NCBI RefSeq assembly: GCF_013036045.1
Contig: NZ_WTPX01000008.1
Location: forward strand, 1 to 63,933
Length of the DNA stretch: 63,933 nucleotides
Direction of reading: 5' to 3'
Source of the DNA: Alienimonas chondri
Lineage (GTDB): Bacteria > Planctomycetota > Planctomycetia > Planctomycetales > Planctomycetaceae
The notes beneath the pieces are model-generated. The model searched no databases. It was not told the origin of the DNA and worked only from the letters and a program-made list of their open reading frames with translations. Made by a program: the position numbers and the translations under genes. Shown here piece after piece: positions 1-6,968 of the stretch (position 1 is the first letter of the stretch; each line of letters starts with the position of its first letter).

Positions 1-1
1 G

Positions 2-85
2 GCCGCCGACGGTCGCGGGCGTCGGTCGCGGGCGGCGGGGGGAGGCTCCGGGGGGCGTTCGCCGTTCTTCGCTGATGCCTCGTGA
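2..85 (+). CDS. C-terminal end of an upstream gene (partial)
   Basis: An open frame enters from the left edge in frame 2 and stops at TGA 83-85. The stop overlaps the GTG start (82-84) of the next gene in a GTGA arrangement typical of translational coupling. The visible tail is 27 residues, rich in Gly, Arg and Ala, ending in SPFFADAS, and too short and low-complexity to identify. Since flhA follows, a flagellar export gene such as flhB is possible, but this is only a guess from context. Frame 1 is also open until 73-75, so even the reading frame rests on the overlap argument. Confidence 0.35.
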   Translation, partial: AADGRGRRSRAAGGGSGGRSPFFADAS

Positions 86-543
86 CCGCTCTCACTTACG
101 GATTGGCCCTGCTGTTGATCTTCGTGGCGCCGGGCCTGTGGGCCGGGGCGACGATTCTGGCGTGCGACCGGGCGTCCGCCCGCTTGGCCGGCGTGCGGCG
201 GTTGTCGGCGCCGGTGTGTCTGGGGGCCGGGATGGTGTGGTGGTTCAGCGCCGGGCCGGGCACGCTCCTGACCTGCGGGCTGACGCTGATTGCCCACGAA
301 CTGCTGCTCCCCGGTCCGGCCCCGGCGGCGTACGCGGCGTTTGCGGCGGGATCGGCGATGTATTGGCTCGTGTCGACGATCTGCCTGCTCCCGGCGCTGA
401 TCCGGTTGAACGCCGGCCTGAGGCGGCGCCGGTTCGTCGCCACCGTGATCGTCGGCGGCGCCGTCGCGGCGCTCGGTCCGATCGCCTCGCTGCCCGCGGC
501 GGTCGCCGTGCTGGATTCAGTCGACTTCCTCTACATGCCCTGA
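82..543 (+). CDS. Small multi-pass membrane protein upstream of flhA
   Basis: A 153-aa protein starting at GTG 82, chosen because it overlaps the stop of the preceding frame and is followed at once by a hydrophobic segment (residues about 4-26). Three more hydrophobic stretches follow (about 42-70, 75-108 and 117-145), with basic RLNAGLRRRR before the last, so it is probably a four-helix inner-membrane protein. I recognise no family. Its place before flhA suggests, but does not prove, a link to the flagellar locus. The last codons (ATGCCC TGA) are the first unit of a 15-nt tandem repeat, so the C-terminus is set by the repeat. Confidence 0.6.
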   Translation: MTALTYGLALLLIFVAPGLWAGATILACDRASARLAGVRRLSAPVCLGAGMVWWFSAGPGTLLTCGLTLIAHELLLPGPAPAAYAAFAAGSAMYWLVSTICLLPALIRLNAGLRRRRFVATVIVGGAVAALGPIASLPAAVAVLDSVDFLYMP

Positions 544-618
544 TTCCAGATGCCCTGATTCCAGATGCCCTGATTCCAGATGCCCTGATTCCAGATGCCC
601 TGACTCCAGATGTCCTGA
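535..618. repeat. 15-nt tandem repeat (VNTR-like), about 5.5 units
   Basis: The unit ATGCCCTGATTCCAG starts at 535, 550, 565, 580 and 595. The fifth unit has one change (TGACTCCAG) and a degraded sixth (ATGTCCTGACGTGCAG) ends near 618-625. The first unit contributes the last codons and stop of the small membrane-protein gene. The near-identity of the units points to recent slippage or unequal exchange. Confidence 0.9.
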
Positions 619-994
619 CGTGCAGGCGGCCTGACCGGCGGGCGACCTGCCGAGAGGTCCGAAGGCGTCCAAGGCGTCCAAGGCGTCCACCCCCCGGGGC
701 CGGACGCCTTGGACGCCTTCGTGGATCACGGGCGATGTGGAAGGACGCACTGCGGCGAATCGGTTGCCGGCATCGGGAACGGCCCGAGCTTGAGAGCAAT
801 CCTTACAATTCCGTTTTGCAAGTCTGGACGCCGACGGGCGGCACGATCTACACCCCCGTCCGTCGTCACTCCCCCCGCCGGACGCCAAGGGCACACGCCC
901 ACGGCTCGCCGAGCGGACGCGACTCTCCACCCCAACTCATCCGCTCTGAATCGGCCCGCTCCCAGTTTGGGGACGGCGGGTCGCCGCTCCCAGT
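617..994. other. Intergenic region upstream of flhA
   Basis: This 378-bp gap has no convincing coding frame. It holds the end of the 15-nt repeat, a 9-nt-unit hairpin at 661-720, an AT-richer patch at 797-830 with a -10-like TACAAT at 804-809 but no good -35 box, and two copies of CCGCTCCCAGT (about 956-966 and 984-994), the second directly before the flhA ATG. No clear Shine-Dalgarno sequence precedes flhA. I could not find a convincing sigma-54 or sigma-28 promoter. Confidence 0.6.
661..720. repeat. AAGGCGTCC-unit hairpin, copy 1
   Basis: Three tandem AAGGCGTCC nonamers (about 662-688), a C/G-rich loop (CACCCCCCGGGGCC), then two nonamers in reverse complement. Positions 661-679 and 702-720 are exact 19-nt reverse complements. 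The same architecture recurs at 5802-5855 and 6881-6939, so this is a dispersed element and not a one-off terminator. There is no T-run on either side. Confidence 0.8.
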
Positions 995-3229
995 ATGTCC
1001 GCCGCGTCCCCCACCGCCGGCTCGCTCTCCGCCGCCGGCGCCGGGGTGACGTTCGGCGGCGTGCTGGCCAGCGGGCGGGCGATGCTGTTCCCGGTGATGC
1101 TGTGCGGGGCGATTCTGGTCATCATCGTGCCGCTGCCGGCGCCGATTCTGGACCTGCTGCTGGCCGCGAACGTCACGCTGGCCACGGTCATTCTGCTGGT
1201 GACGGTCTACGTCCGCCGGCCGCTCGAATTCAGCGTGTTCCCCGCCGTGCTGCTGGGCACGACGCTCTCCCGGCTCGTGCTGAACGTCGCCAGCACCCGG
1301 CTCATCCTGAGTCGGGCCGCGACCGACGGCACCGGGGCCGCCGGCGGGGTCATCGAGGCGTTCGGCGCCTTTGTCTCCGGGGATAACCTCGCGATCGGGC
1401 TGATCCTGTTCGTGATCCTGGTGGCGATCCAGTTCCTGGTCATCACGAAGGGCGCCACCCGCGTCGGCGAAGTGGCGGCCCGGTTCGCGTTGGACGGGAT
1501 GCCCGGCAAGCAGATGGCGATCGACGCCGACCTCTCCGCCGGTCTGATCGATCAGGAAGAGGCCAAGAAACGCCGCGACGACGTGACCAGCCAGGCGGAC
1601 TTCTACGGGGCCATGGACGGCGCCGGCAAGTTCGTGCGGGGCGACGCGATCGCGGGCATCGTCATCACCTGCATCAACATCGCCGGCGGGCTGTACGTCG
1701 GCGTGGTCGAGATGGGGATGCCGGTCGGCGGGGCCGCCACGGTGTTCACCACGCTGACGATCGGCGACGGGCTGGTCTCGCAGGTGCCGGCGTTCCTGAT
1801 CTCGCTGGCCGCCGGCCTGATCGTCACGCGGAGTTCCAACAGCACGCACCTGCCGACGGAGATCGTCACGCAGCTGTTCCGCTACAAGGAAAGCATGTTC
1901 CTCGCCGGCGGGTTCCTCGTCGCGTTGGCCTTCACCGGCCTGCCGACCGCCCCGCTGCTGAGTCTCGCCGCCGCCTGCGGAATCGTCGGCTGGACCCTGG
2001 GCGGCAAGAGCACGACGGATCAAAGCGACGCGAAGGACTCGAACGCGTCCCCCGGTTCGCCGTCGCCGGTAGGCGGCGCGAGCGAGGGCAAAGCCCCCGA
2101 AGCCAAGCCGGAAGACGAACTGACCGTCGAACCGATGGCTCTCGAACTGGGCGTGAACCTGCTGAAGCTGGTCGATCCGACCGCCGGCGGGGACCTGCTG
2201 GACCGCGTCGCCAAGGTGCGTCAGAACATCGCCGGCGAACTGGGCATCATCCTGCCCAAGGTGCGGTTCCGGGACGTGCCCACGATCGACGCCAACAGCT
2301 ACCGGGTGAAGATCCGCGGCGTGGTGATCGCCACCGGGGAATGCCACGCGACCGCCAAGCTGGCCGTGGACACCGGCAGCGCCAGCGGCACCCCGCCGGG
2401 CCTGCAAACGACCGACCCCGCCTTCGGGCGTCCCGCCGTGTGGATCGACTCCACCGCCGCGGAGCGGGCTTCGCTGATGGGCTACCACGTCGTCGAGCCG
2501 GCCGCGGTGGTCGTCACGCACCTGACCGAAATCGTCCGCGATCACGCCGCCGAACTGCTGACCCGTCAGCAAACGCACGGCCTGCTGGATCACCTCAAGG
2601 AACGCTGCCCGGAGCTGGTCAGCGAAGTGGTTCCCGACCTGCTGCGGGCCGGCCAGATTCAGGCCGTGCTGGCGAACCTCCTGCGGGAGCGGGTGCCGGT
2701 TCGCGACCTGGAAGCGATCCTCGAAGCCCTCGCCGATCACGCCGGCCGCACGAAAGACCCGCACTTCCTCACCGAATGTGCCCGTCATGCGTTGGCCCGC
2801 ACGCTGTGCGAAACGCACCGCGACGCCGCCGGCCTGCTGCACGTCGTCAGCCTGGACCCGGCCGCCGAGGAGCTGATCGCCTCGAAAAGCGAGTTCCGCG
2901 AGGGCGGGTTCGTCTTGACCCTGCCCCCCGCCGTTCGCGACGCCGTCGTCCGCGGATTGAAGAACGAACTGACCAAGCTGACCAGCGCCGGGCACGCCCC
3001 GATCGTGCTCGTCGGCCCGCAGGTTCGGCTGGGCCTGCGGGAGATCGTCCGCGAGAAGCTGCCGAAGCTGACGGTGATGAGCCTGACGGAAGTCACCCGC
3101 GACACCGACCTCGAAGTCCACGGCCAACTCGCGGCGGACTCGCTCCGCTCCGCGACTCAGGGGGCTGACGCCCCCCGCTCGCCGGAATCTGTGCCCCCTC
3201 CCAAGTCTCCGCTGGCGGCGTTCGCCTGA
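995..3229 (+). CDS. flhA: Flagellar biosynthesis protein FlhA
   Basis: 744-aa FHIPEP-family inner-membrane component of the flagellar type III export gate. It binds export chaperones and substrates through its cytosolic C-terminal domain. The N-terminal half has closely spaced hydrophobic helices (about residues 28-75, 105-150, 210-260, 285-330). The family-typical segment RVGEVAARFALDGMPGKQMA (about 156-175) is present, followed by a charged low-complexity linker (about 335-375) and the cytosolic domain. ATG 995 is the first start that precedes the membrane region. It is longer than the usual 690-700 aa, partly from the linker and partly from a tail of about 25 residues (TQGADAPRSP...) encoded by a dispersed palindromic element at 3156-3183. 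flhF follows 95 bp downstream. Confidence 0.97.
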   Translation: MSAASPTAGSLSAAGAGVTFGGVLASGRAMLFPVMLCGAILVIIVPLPAPILDLLLAANVTLATVILLVTVYVRRPLEFSVFPAVLLGTTLSRLVLNVASTRLILSRAATDGTGAAGGVIEAFGAFVSGDNLAIGLILFVILVAIQFLVITKGATRVGEVAARFALDGMPGKQMAIDADLSAGLIDQEEAKKRRDDVTSQADFYGAMDGAGKFVRGDAIAGIVITCINIAGGLYVGVVEMGMPVGGAATVFTTLTIGDGLVSQVPAFLISLAAGLIVTRSSNSTHLPTEIVTQLFRYKESMFLAGGFLVALAFTGLPTAPLLSLAAACGIVGWTLGGKSTTDQSDAKDSNASPGSPSPVGGASEGKAPEAKPEDELTVEPMALELGVNLLKLVDPTAGGDLLDRVAKVRQNIAGELGIILPKVRFRDVPTIDANSYRVKIRGVVIATGECHATAKLAVDTGSASGTPPGLQTTDPAFGRPAVWIDSTAAERASLMGYHVVEPAAVVVTHLTEIVRDHAAELLTRQQTHGLLDHLKERCPELVSEVVPDLLRAGQIQAVLANLLRERVPVRDLEAILEALADHAGRTKDPHFLTECARHALARTLCETHRDAAGLLHVVSLDPAAEELIASKSEFREGGFVLTLPPAVRDAVVRGLKNELTKLTSAGHAPIVLVGPQVRLGLREIVREKLPKLTVMSLTEVTRDTDLEVHGQLAADSLRSATQGADAPRSPESVPPPKSPLAAFA

Positions 3230-3272
3230 CTCGCCCGTGATTCCCTCCGGGGGCTGACGCCCCCGGCTCGCC
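3156..3272 (+). repeat. Two direct copies of the 28-nt GCKGACGC element, one inside flhA
   Basis: Copy A at 3156-3183 (CTCAGGGGGCTGACGCCCCC followed by CGCTCGCC) lies inside the last 80 nt of flhA. Copy B at 3246-3272 lies in the flhA-flhF spacer in the same orientation. Related copies occur at 19382-19465, 34583-34670 and 58996-59052. Each copy can fold on its GGGGGC...GCCCCC core. Confidence 0.8.
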
Positions 3273-3324
3273 AAACGTTCGTAATTCGTCCCTCCTCCCT
3301 CTTCCCCCGTCCGCGAGAACCCCG

Positions 3325-4452
3325 ATGAGCGCTCTGTCTGACAACCAGACTCGCACGTTCCGTGCCGCCACGATGCGGGACGCTCTGCGGCAGGTGCGGG
3401 ACGAGTTCGGGGCGGACGCCTCGCTGCTGGGCAGCCGCACGCTGCCGGGCGCCGGTCGCGGGGTGGAAGTCACCGCCACCGCCGGGCCGAAGCCGCAGCG
3501 GGCGAACGGGTCCTTCAACGGCGCCTCGAACGGCTCCGTCCTCGATCCCCGCACCGCCCACGCGGCGAACATCGTGCGGGAACTGACTCGCACCGGCGCC
3601 CTGCCGACCGCCCCCGTCGGCGAGGCTCACCCGCTGTTCGCCCGGCTGACCGGCCGCGACTTCGCCCCGACCGCCGCCCAGCGGTTCGTCGAGTCGCTCG
3701 GCGACGCCTCGGACGCGGACGTGATCTCCGTGCTGGCCCAAGACCTGCCGGTCTCCGGCGGCATCGCGGCGAACCCGGATCGCCGGCACGTCGCCGCGTT
3801 CGTCGGCCCGACCGGCGTGGGGAAGACGACGACCCTCGCCAAGCTCGCCGCCCGGCTCTCCCTGCGGCACGGCCGCCGGGTGGGTCTGGTGACGGCCGAC
3901 ACCTACCGGATCGGCGCCGTCGAGCAGCTCGCGACCTACGCCCGCATCCTCGCCGTGCCCTTCGAGGTCGCCGGCGACGCGAACGCCCTGTCGCTGGCCC
4001 TGCATTCGCTTCGCGGCTGCGACGTGGTGCTGATCGACACCGCCGGCCGGGCGCCGCGGGACGACGCTCATCTGACCGAACTGGCCTCGCTGCTCTCCGC
4101 CCAGGTTCCGCAAAACGGGCCGAGCGGCACGCGGATCGAGGCTCATCTGGTGCTCTCCGTCGCCGCCGGCCAGCGGGCGCTGCTGCGGGCGGCGACGCGG
4201 TACGGACGGTTGCGGCCTTCTTCGGTCGTGCTGTCCAAGCTGGACGAAGCCGAGGGCGCCGGCGCCGCGGTCGATCTGCTCACCACGGCTCCGCCCGCCC
4301 CGGTCAGCCTGCTGACTTTCGGACAGGACGTGCCGGACGATTTCTGCGAAGCGACGCCGGCGAACCTCGCCGCCGCCTGCCTCGGAGACTGGGAACCGCT
4401 GCTTCAGGAAGCCCCCGCCGGCGGGCGTTTGCTCAGTGAGGCGGTCCCATGA
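3325..4452 (+). CDS. flhF: Flagellar biosynthesis GTPase FlhF
   Basis: 375-aa SRP-family GTPase that governs position and number of polar flagella in many bacteria. It has a short N-terminal basic/acidic region, then the NG domain with G1 motif GPTGVGKT (161-168), DTYRIGAVEQL (192-202), DTAGR (238-242) and a Lys-Leu-Asp nucleotide-specificity motif (SKLDEAEG). ATG 3325 gives the conserved FlhF opening TFRAATMRDALRQVRDEFG. It sits between flhA and the fliA-type sigma factor, the usual order for flagellar loci. The family is cytoplasmic and membrane-associating. Confidence 0.95.
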   Translation: MSALSDNQTRTFRAATMRDALRQVRDEFGADASLLGSRTLPGAGRGVEVTATAGPKPQRANGSFNGASNGSVLDPRTAHAANIVRELTRTGALPTAPVGEAHPLFARLTGRDFAPTAAQRFVESLGDASDADVISVLAQDLPVSGGIAANPDRRHVAAFVGPTGVGKTTTLAKLAARLSLRHGRRVGLVTADTYRIGAVEQLATYARILAVPFEVAGDANALSLALHSLRGCDVVLIDTAGRAPRDDAHLTELASLLSAQVPQNGPSGTRIEAHLVLSVAAGQRALLRAATRYGRLRPSSVVLSKLDEAEGAGAAVDLLTTAPPAPVSLLTFGQDVPDDFCEATPANLAAACLGDWEPLLQEAPAGGRLLSEAVP

Positions 4453-4597
4453 CCGGCCCCGTTCGGGCGGTTGTGAGGACCGTGCGAACTTTGCTCAAGC
4501 CGCGACCCCCCCGGTGACGATACCGACGGGGTCCGCGGGAACGGTCCGTGCGGACGCCGGCTGAGGCCGCTTCGCTGGGACGCACGGGGAGAACGGC

Positions 4598-4855
4598 GTG
4601 GCGACGGCCTTCGGCGTGCGATTGGCGACGGTGCTCTTCGTGGCGAGCGTCCTGCGGGACGCGGCCCGGGGAACCGACGCGAACGCCGCTCTCGCCTCCG
4701 CCCTGCTGGCCGCGGCCTTCGGGTTCCTCCCGGGGCTGGTCGCCGGCGGCGCCTGCGGGCGATTGGCCACCGAGCAGGCCCGCCGCGAGTTGAACGCTGA
4801 ATTGGCCGCCACGTCCGACTCGGACCACGCGGCGACGAGACACGAGACCACCTAG
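4598..4855 (+). CDS. Small membrane protein between flhF and fliA
   Basis: 85-aa frame starting at GTG 4598. It has two hydrophobic stretches (about residues 6-18 and 29-53, with a PGLVAGGACG turn) and a charged C-terminal tail ending in HETT. I recognise no family. It is co-directional with flhF (145 bp upstream) and the sigma factor (54 bp downstream), so it is probably in the same transcript. An overlapping reverse-strand frame is less likely, because this frame has the hydrophobic pattern of a real membrane protein and fits the operon direction. Confidence 0.5.
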   Translation: MATAFGVRLATVLFVASVLRDAARGTDANAALASALLAAAFGFLPGLVAGGACGRLATEQARRELNAELAATSDSDHAATRHETT

Positions 4856-4899
4856 TACGTCGGGGACGGTCCCCGGCGATCCCGGATACTTTAGACCAC

Positions 4900-4903
4900 G
4901 GAG
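4900..4903 (+). promoter_or_regulatory. Ribosome binding site of the fliA-type sigma factor gene
   Basis: GGAG lies 6 nt before ATG 4910. Clear Shine-Dalgarno sites are rare in this window, so this one supports the chosen start. Confidence 0.6.
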
Positions 4904-4909
4904 CGGTCG

Positions 4910-5734
4910 ATGGCGTTACGGACGACTGGCCTGCGGGGACTGACCTCCCGCACCGAAAACAGCGCCTTGAGCCCCGAGGAGACGGCCGCCCTGTGGGTCG
5001 CCTTCCAGGCGGACAAAACGAATCGGCAGATTCGCAACACCCTTGTCGAACGCTACCTGCCCCTGGTGCGGTACAACGCCGAGAAGGTTTGGCAGAAGCT
5101 CCCGGACGGCGTCGACATCGCCGACCTGATGAGCAGCGGCGTCTTCGGTTTGATGGACGCCCTGGAGGCCTTCGACCTGGCCCGCGGCGTGAAGTTTGAA
5201 ACCTACTGCGTGCCCCGTATTCGCGGCGCCATGTTGGACGAACTCCGCAGCATGGACTGGGTGCCCCGCCTGGTTCGCTCCAAAGCCACCAAGCTGGAGA
5301 ACGCCCGCAAGGCCGCCGAGGCCGAGGCCGGCCGTCCGCCCACGGACGCCGAAGTCGCCAAGAAGATGGAGCTGGACCCCAAGGAGTTCAGCAAGCTGAA
5401 GACCGAAGCCAACGCCGTCGGCCTCGTCTCCCTCAATAAGAAGTGGTACGAGACGGACGGCTCCCGCGACGTCAGCGAGATCGACGTCCTCGAAGACGAT
5501 CGCAGCGACGATCCCACCGGCGGGATCCAGAAGCGGGACGTGATGAAGATGGTCACCAAGGGCCTGAACCGGAACGAGCGCCTGATCGTCATCCTCTATT
5601 ACTACGAGGAGCTGACGATGAAGGAGATCGGCGGCACCCTTGGCCTGTCCGAGAGCCGCGTCTCCCAGATGCACAGCAGCATCGTCGCCCGTCTCAAAGA
5701 GCAACTCGCCCCCCGCCGCCCCGAGTTCGGCTGA
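4910..5734 (+). CDS. fliA: FliA/WhiG-type RNA polymerase sigma factor
   Basis: 274-aa sigma-28-group factor that directs RNA polymerase to late flagellar promoters. Region 2 spans about residues 45-120 (LVERYLPLVRYNAEKV, then DLMSSGVFGLMDALEAFD and FETYCVPRIRGAMLDELR). Region 3 follows at about 125-175. Region 4 is at about 220-268, with the helix-turn-helix MKEIGGTLGLSESRVSQMHS. ATG 4910 is preceded by GGAG at good spacing. It lies downstream of flhA-flhF and the 85-aa membrane protein. The symbol is inferred from context and length; WhiG is the actinobacterial counterpart of the same group. Confidence 0.93.
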   Translation: MALRTTGLRGLTSRTENSALSPEETAALWVAFQADKTNRQIRNTLVERYLPLVRYNAEKVWQKLPDGVDIADLMSSGVFGLMDALEAFDLARGVKFETYCVPRIRGAMLDELRSMDWVPRLVRSKATKLENARKAAEAEAGRPPTDAEVAKKMELDPKEFSKLKTEANAVGLVSLNKKWYETDGSRDVSEIDVLEDDRSDDPTGGIQKRDVMKMVTKGLNRNERLIVILYYYEELTMKEIGGTLGLSESRVSQMHSSIVARLKEQLAPRRPEFG

Positions 5735-5801
5735 GTCCCGTTCCGCGGCACAGGTCCGGGTGGTCCGGCCCGACCGAGTCCGCGTCCCGCAGGCGATCCC
5801 G

Positions 5802-5855
5802 TCCAAGGCGATCAAGACGTCCACCCTCCGGGGGTGAACGCCTTGATCGCCTTGA
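5802..5855. repeat. AAGGCGTCC-unit hairpin, copy 2
   Basis: The left arm CCAAGGCGATCAAGACGT and right arm ACGCCTTGATCGCCTTGA pair over most of 18 nt around a loop CCACCCTCCGGGGG closely matching that of copy 1. It lies between the convergent fliA-type gene and the DUF5615 gene, so it may also end both transcripts. Confidence 0.75.
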
Positions 5856-5875
5856 ACGCGTTGGGGGACGGCGCC

Positions 5876-6211
5876 TCAGGCGACCACCGTGACGACCTGC
5901 CCCGGCGTCACTCGGGCGAGAGCGTCGCACGTCGCCGGGACCAAGGGCAGGAGAGCCGTGATCGTGTTGCTCGCCGCCGACAGCCGCACGACGCACAAGT
6001 CGAGAGCGACGACGTTCTGCTGGTATTCGATCCCGCGATCCATCGTGAGAAACACGTCGAAGTCCGCGGCGGCCAACGCCAGCAGTTCGCCGTTCTTCGT
6101 CCCGCCCCAACCGCATTCGACCACCGTGAGAACCTCCGAGGCAGCGGGGGCGAGCGACGCCTTCAGCGTCCGGGGCAGGTTCTCATCGAGCAGCACGCGA
6201 GGGCCGGGCAT
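5876..6211 (-). CDS. DUF5615 family PIN-like protein (putative toxin)
   Basis: 111-aa protein opening with VLLDENLPRTLKASL, the signature of the DUF5615 PIN-like fold, with later acidic residues (TVVECGWGGTKNGELLALA, FLTMDRGIEYQQN). DUF5615 proteins commonly pair with a DUF433 protein in a predicted VapBC-like toxin-antitoxin arrangement and would act as RNases. Here the DUF433 gene ends 18 nt upstream on the same strand. ATG 6211 is the first start after it. Toxin activity is an inference from family and pairing. Confidence 0.85.
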   Translation of the reverse strand: MPGPRVLLDENLPRTLKASLAPAASEVLTVVECGWGGTKNGELLALAAADFDVFLTMDRGIEYQQNVVALDLCVVRLSAASNTITALLPLVPATCDALARVTPGQVVTVVA

Positions 6212-6229
6212 CGGTCAGGAGACGGCGGT

Positions 6230-6445
6230 TCAGGCGGCCGTCGCGATGTGGCGACCGGCCCAATCCAGCACGGCTTCGGCCTGTTCGCGGGTGACCGAGG
6301 GAAAGTCCGCTCGAAAGTCCTCGACCCGATGGCCTTCCTGCAGATAGGCGAACAGCGTCTCGACAGGGACGCGAGTGCCTGGAAAAACCGGCGTGCCGCC
6401 GAGGACGTCAGGGTCCACGCGGACGACTTCTGCGGCGAGAGCCAT
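6230..6445 (-). CDS. DUF433 family protein (putative antitoxin)
   Basis: 71-aa protein with the compact DUF433 helix-turn-helix: VRVDPDVLGGTPVFPGTRVP, then VETLFAYLQEGHRVEDFRAD and FPSVTREQAEAVLDW. The family is a small DNA-binding partner of DUF5615 PIN-like proteins. It precedes the DUF5615 gene by 18 nt in the same operon, the usual antitoxin-first order. ATG 6445 gives the usual length of about 70 aa. Confidence 0.87.
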   Translation of the reverse strand: MALAAEVVRVDPDVLGGTPVFPGTRVPVETLFAYLQEGHRVEDFRADFPSVTREQAEAVLDWAGRHIATAA

Positions 6446-6549
6446 GAGGTGGTGCGGACGGAGCGACAGGTTTGATCAGTCTACCGACGGCCGTCCGACC
6501 GGGGAATCACCGGGCGCCGTTGGCGCCCCGCCAGTGAGAGCGGCGCCGC

Positions 6550-6828
6550 TCATCGCTCGACGCGGGACCGCTGATCGTCGTCACTCTCCACTGGCAGGAT
6601 GCCAACCTCACCCTGCCGACCGGCGGCACGTCGGTTGAACACGAACACGAGCAGGCCCGCGAGGAAGGGGGCCGCGGCCATCACCGCCAAACCGGCGTAG
6701 GCCTGAACCTGCACGCTGAGGCTGAGCTCGTCTTCCAACCGGCCGCCTCGCAGCCAAGCGAGCGACCAGAGGAAGAACCCGGCCGACACCAGTGCCAGGA
6801 ACGCCAAGACGCCGTATCGCTTCTTCAT
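6550..6828 (-). CDS. Two-helix small membrane protein
   Basis: 92-aa protein with a basic start (MKKRYG), a first hydrophobic helix (about residues 7-25), a second (about 43-65, GLAVMAAAPFLAGLLVFVF), then a basic NRRAAGR segment and a polar tail, implying a cytosolic C-terminus. No family recognised. It is the downstream neighbour of the NYN gene on the same strand, separated from it by a nonamer hairpin. Confidence 0.7.
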   Translation of the reverse strand: MKKRYGVLAFLALVSAGFFLWSLAWLRGGRLEDELSLSVQVQAYAGLAVMAAAPFLAGLLVFVFNRRAAGRQGEVGILPVESDDDQRSRVER

Positions 6829-6880
6829 CTCGCTCTCATGGAACGACGCAGGCGTGTGGGCAGGGCGGGGGGCGATGGCG

Positions 6881-6939
6881 GAAGGCGTCCAAGATGCCCA
6901 AGGCGCCCGCCCCCGGGGGATGGGCGCCTTGGGCGCCTT
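6881..6939. repeat. AAGGCGTCC-unit hairpin, copy 3
   Basis: Left side has three 9-nt units (AAGGCGTCC, AAGATGCCC, AAGGCGCCC), then loop GCCCCCGGGGGAT, then two units in reverse complement (GGGCGCCTTGGGCGCCTT). It has the same 3+2 unit plan as copy 1, although the unit sequence has drifted together on both arms, which suggests that pairing is maintained. Confidence 0.78.
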
Positions 6940-6968
6940 CGCGGTCGGACGGCTCGATCGAGCCGTCG

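Noticed and set aside
780-835. Possible flagellar sigma-54 promoter upstream of flhA
   Set aside because: TTTTGCA is present, but no GG at -24 with correct spacing, and only a lone TACAAT matches a -10.
866-3274. Very long open frame antisense to flhA (802 aa)
   Set aside because: It is a mirror of the GC-rich flhA codons, has His/Gln/Arg-rich low-complexity sequence and no recognised domain. The same pattern occurs opposite almost every long gene in the window.
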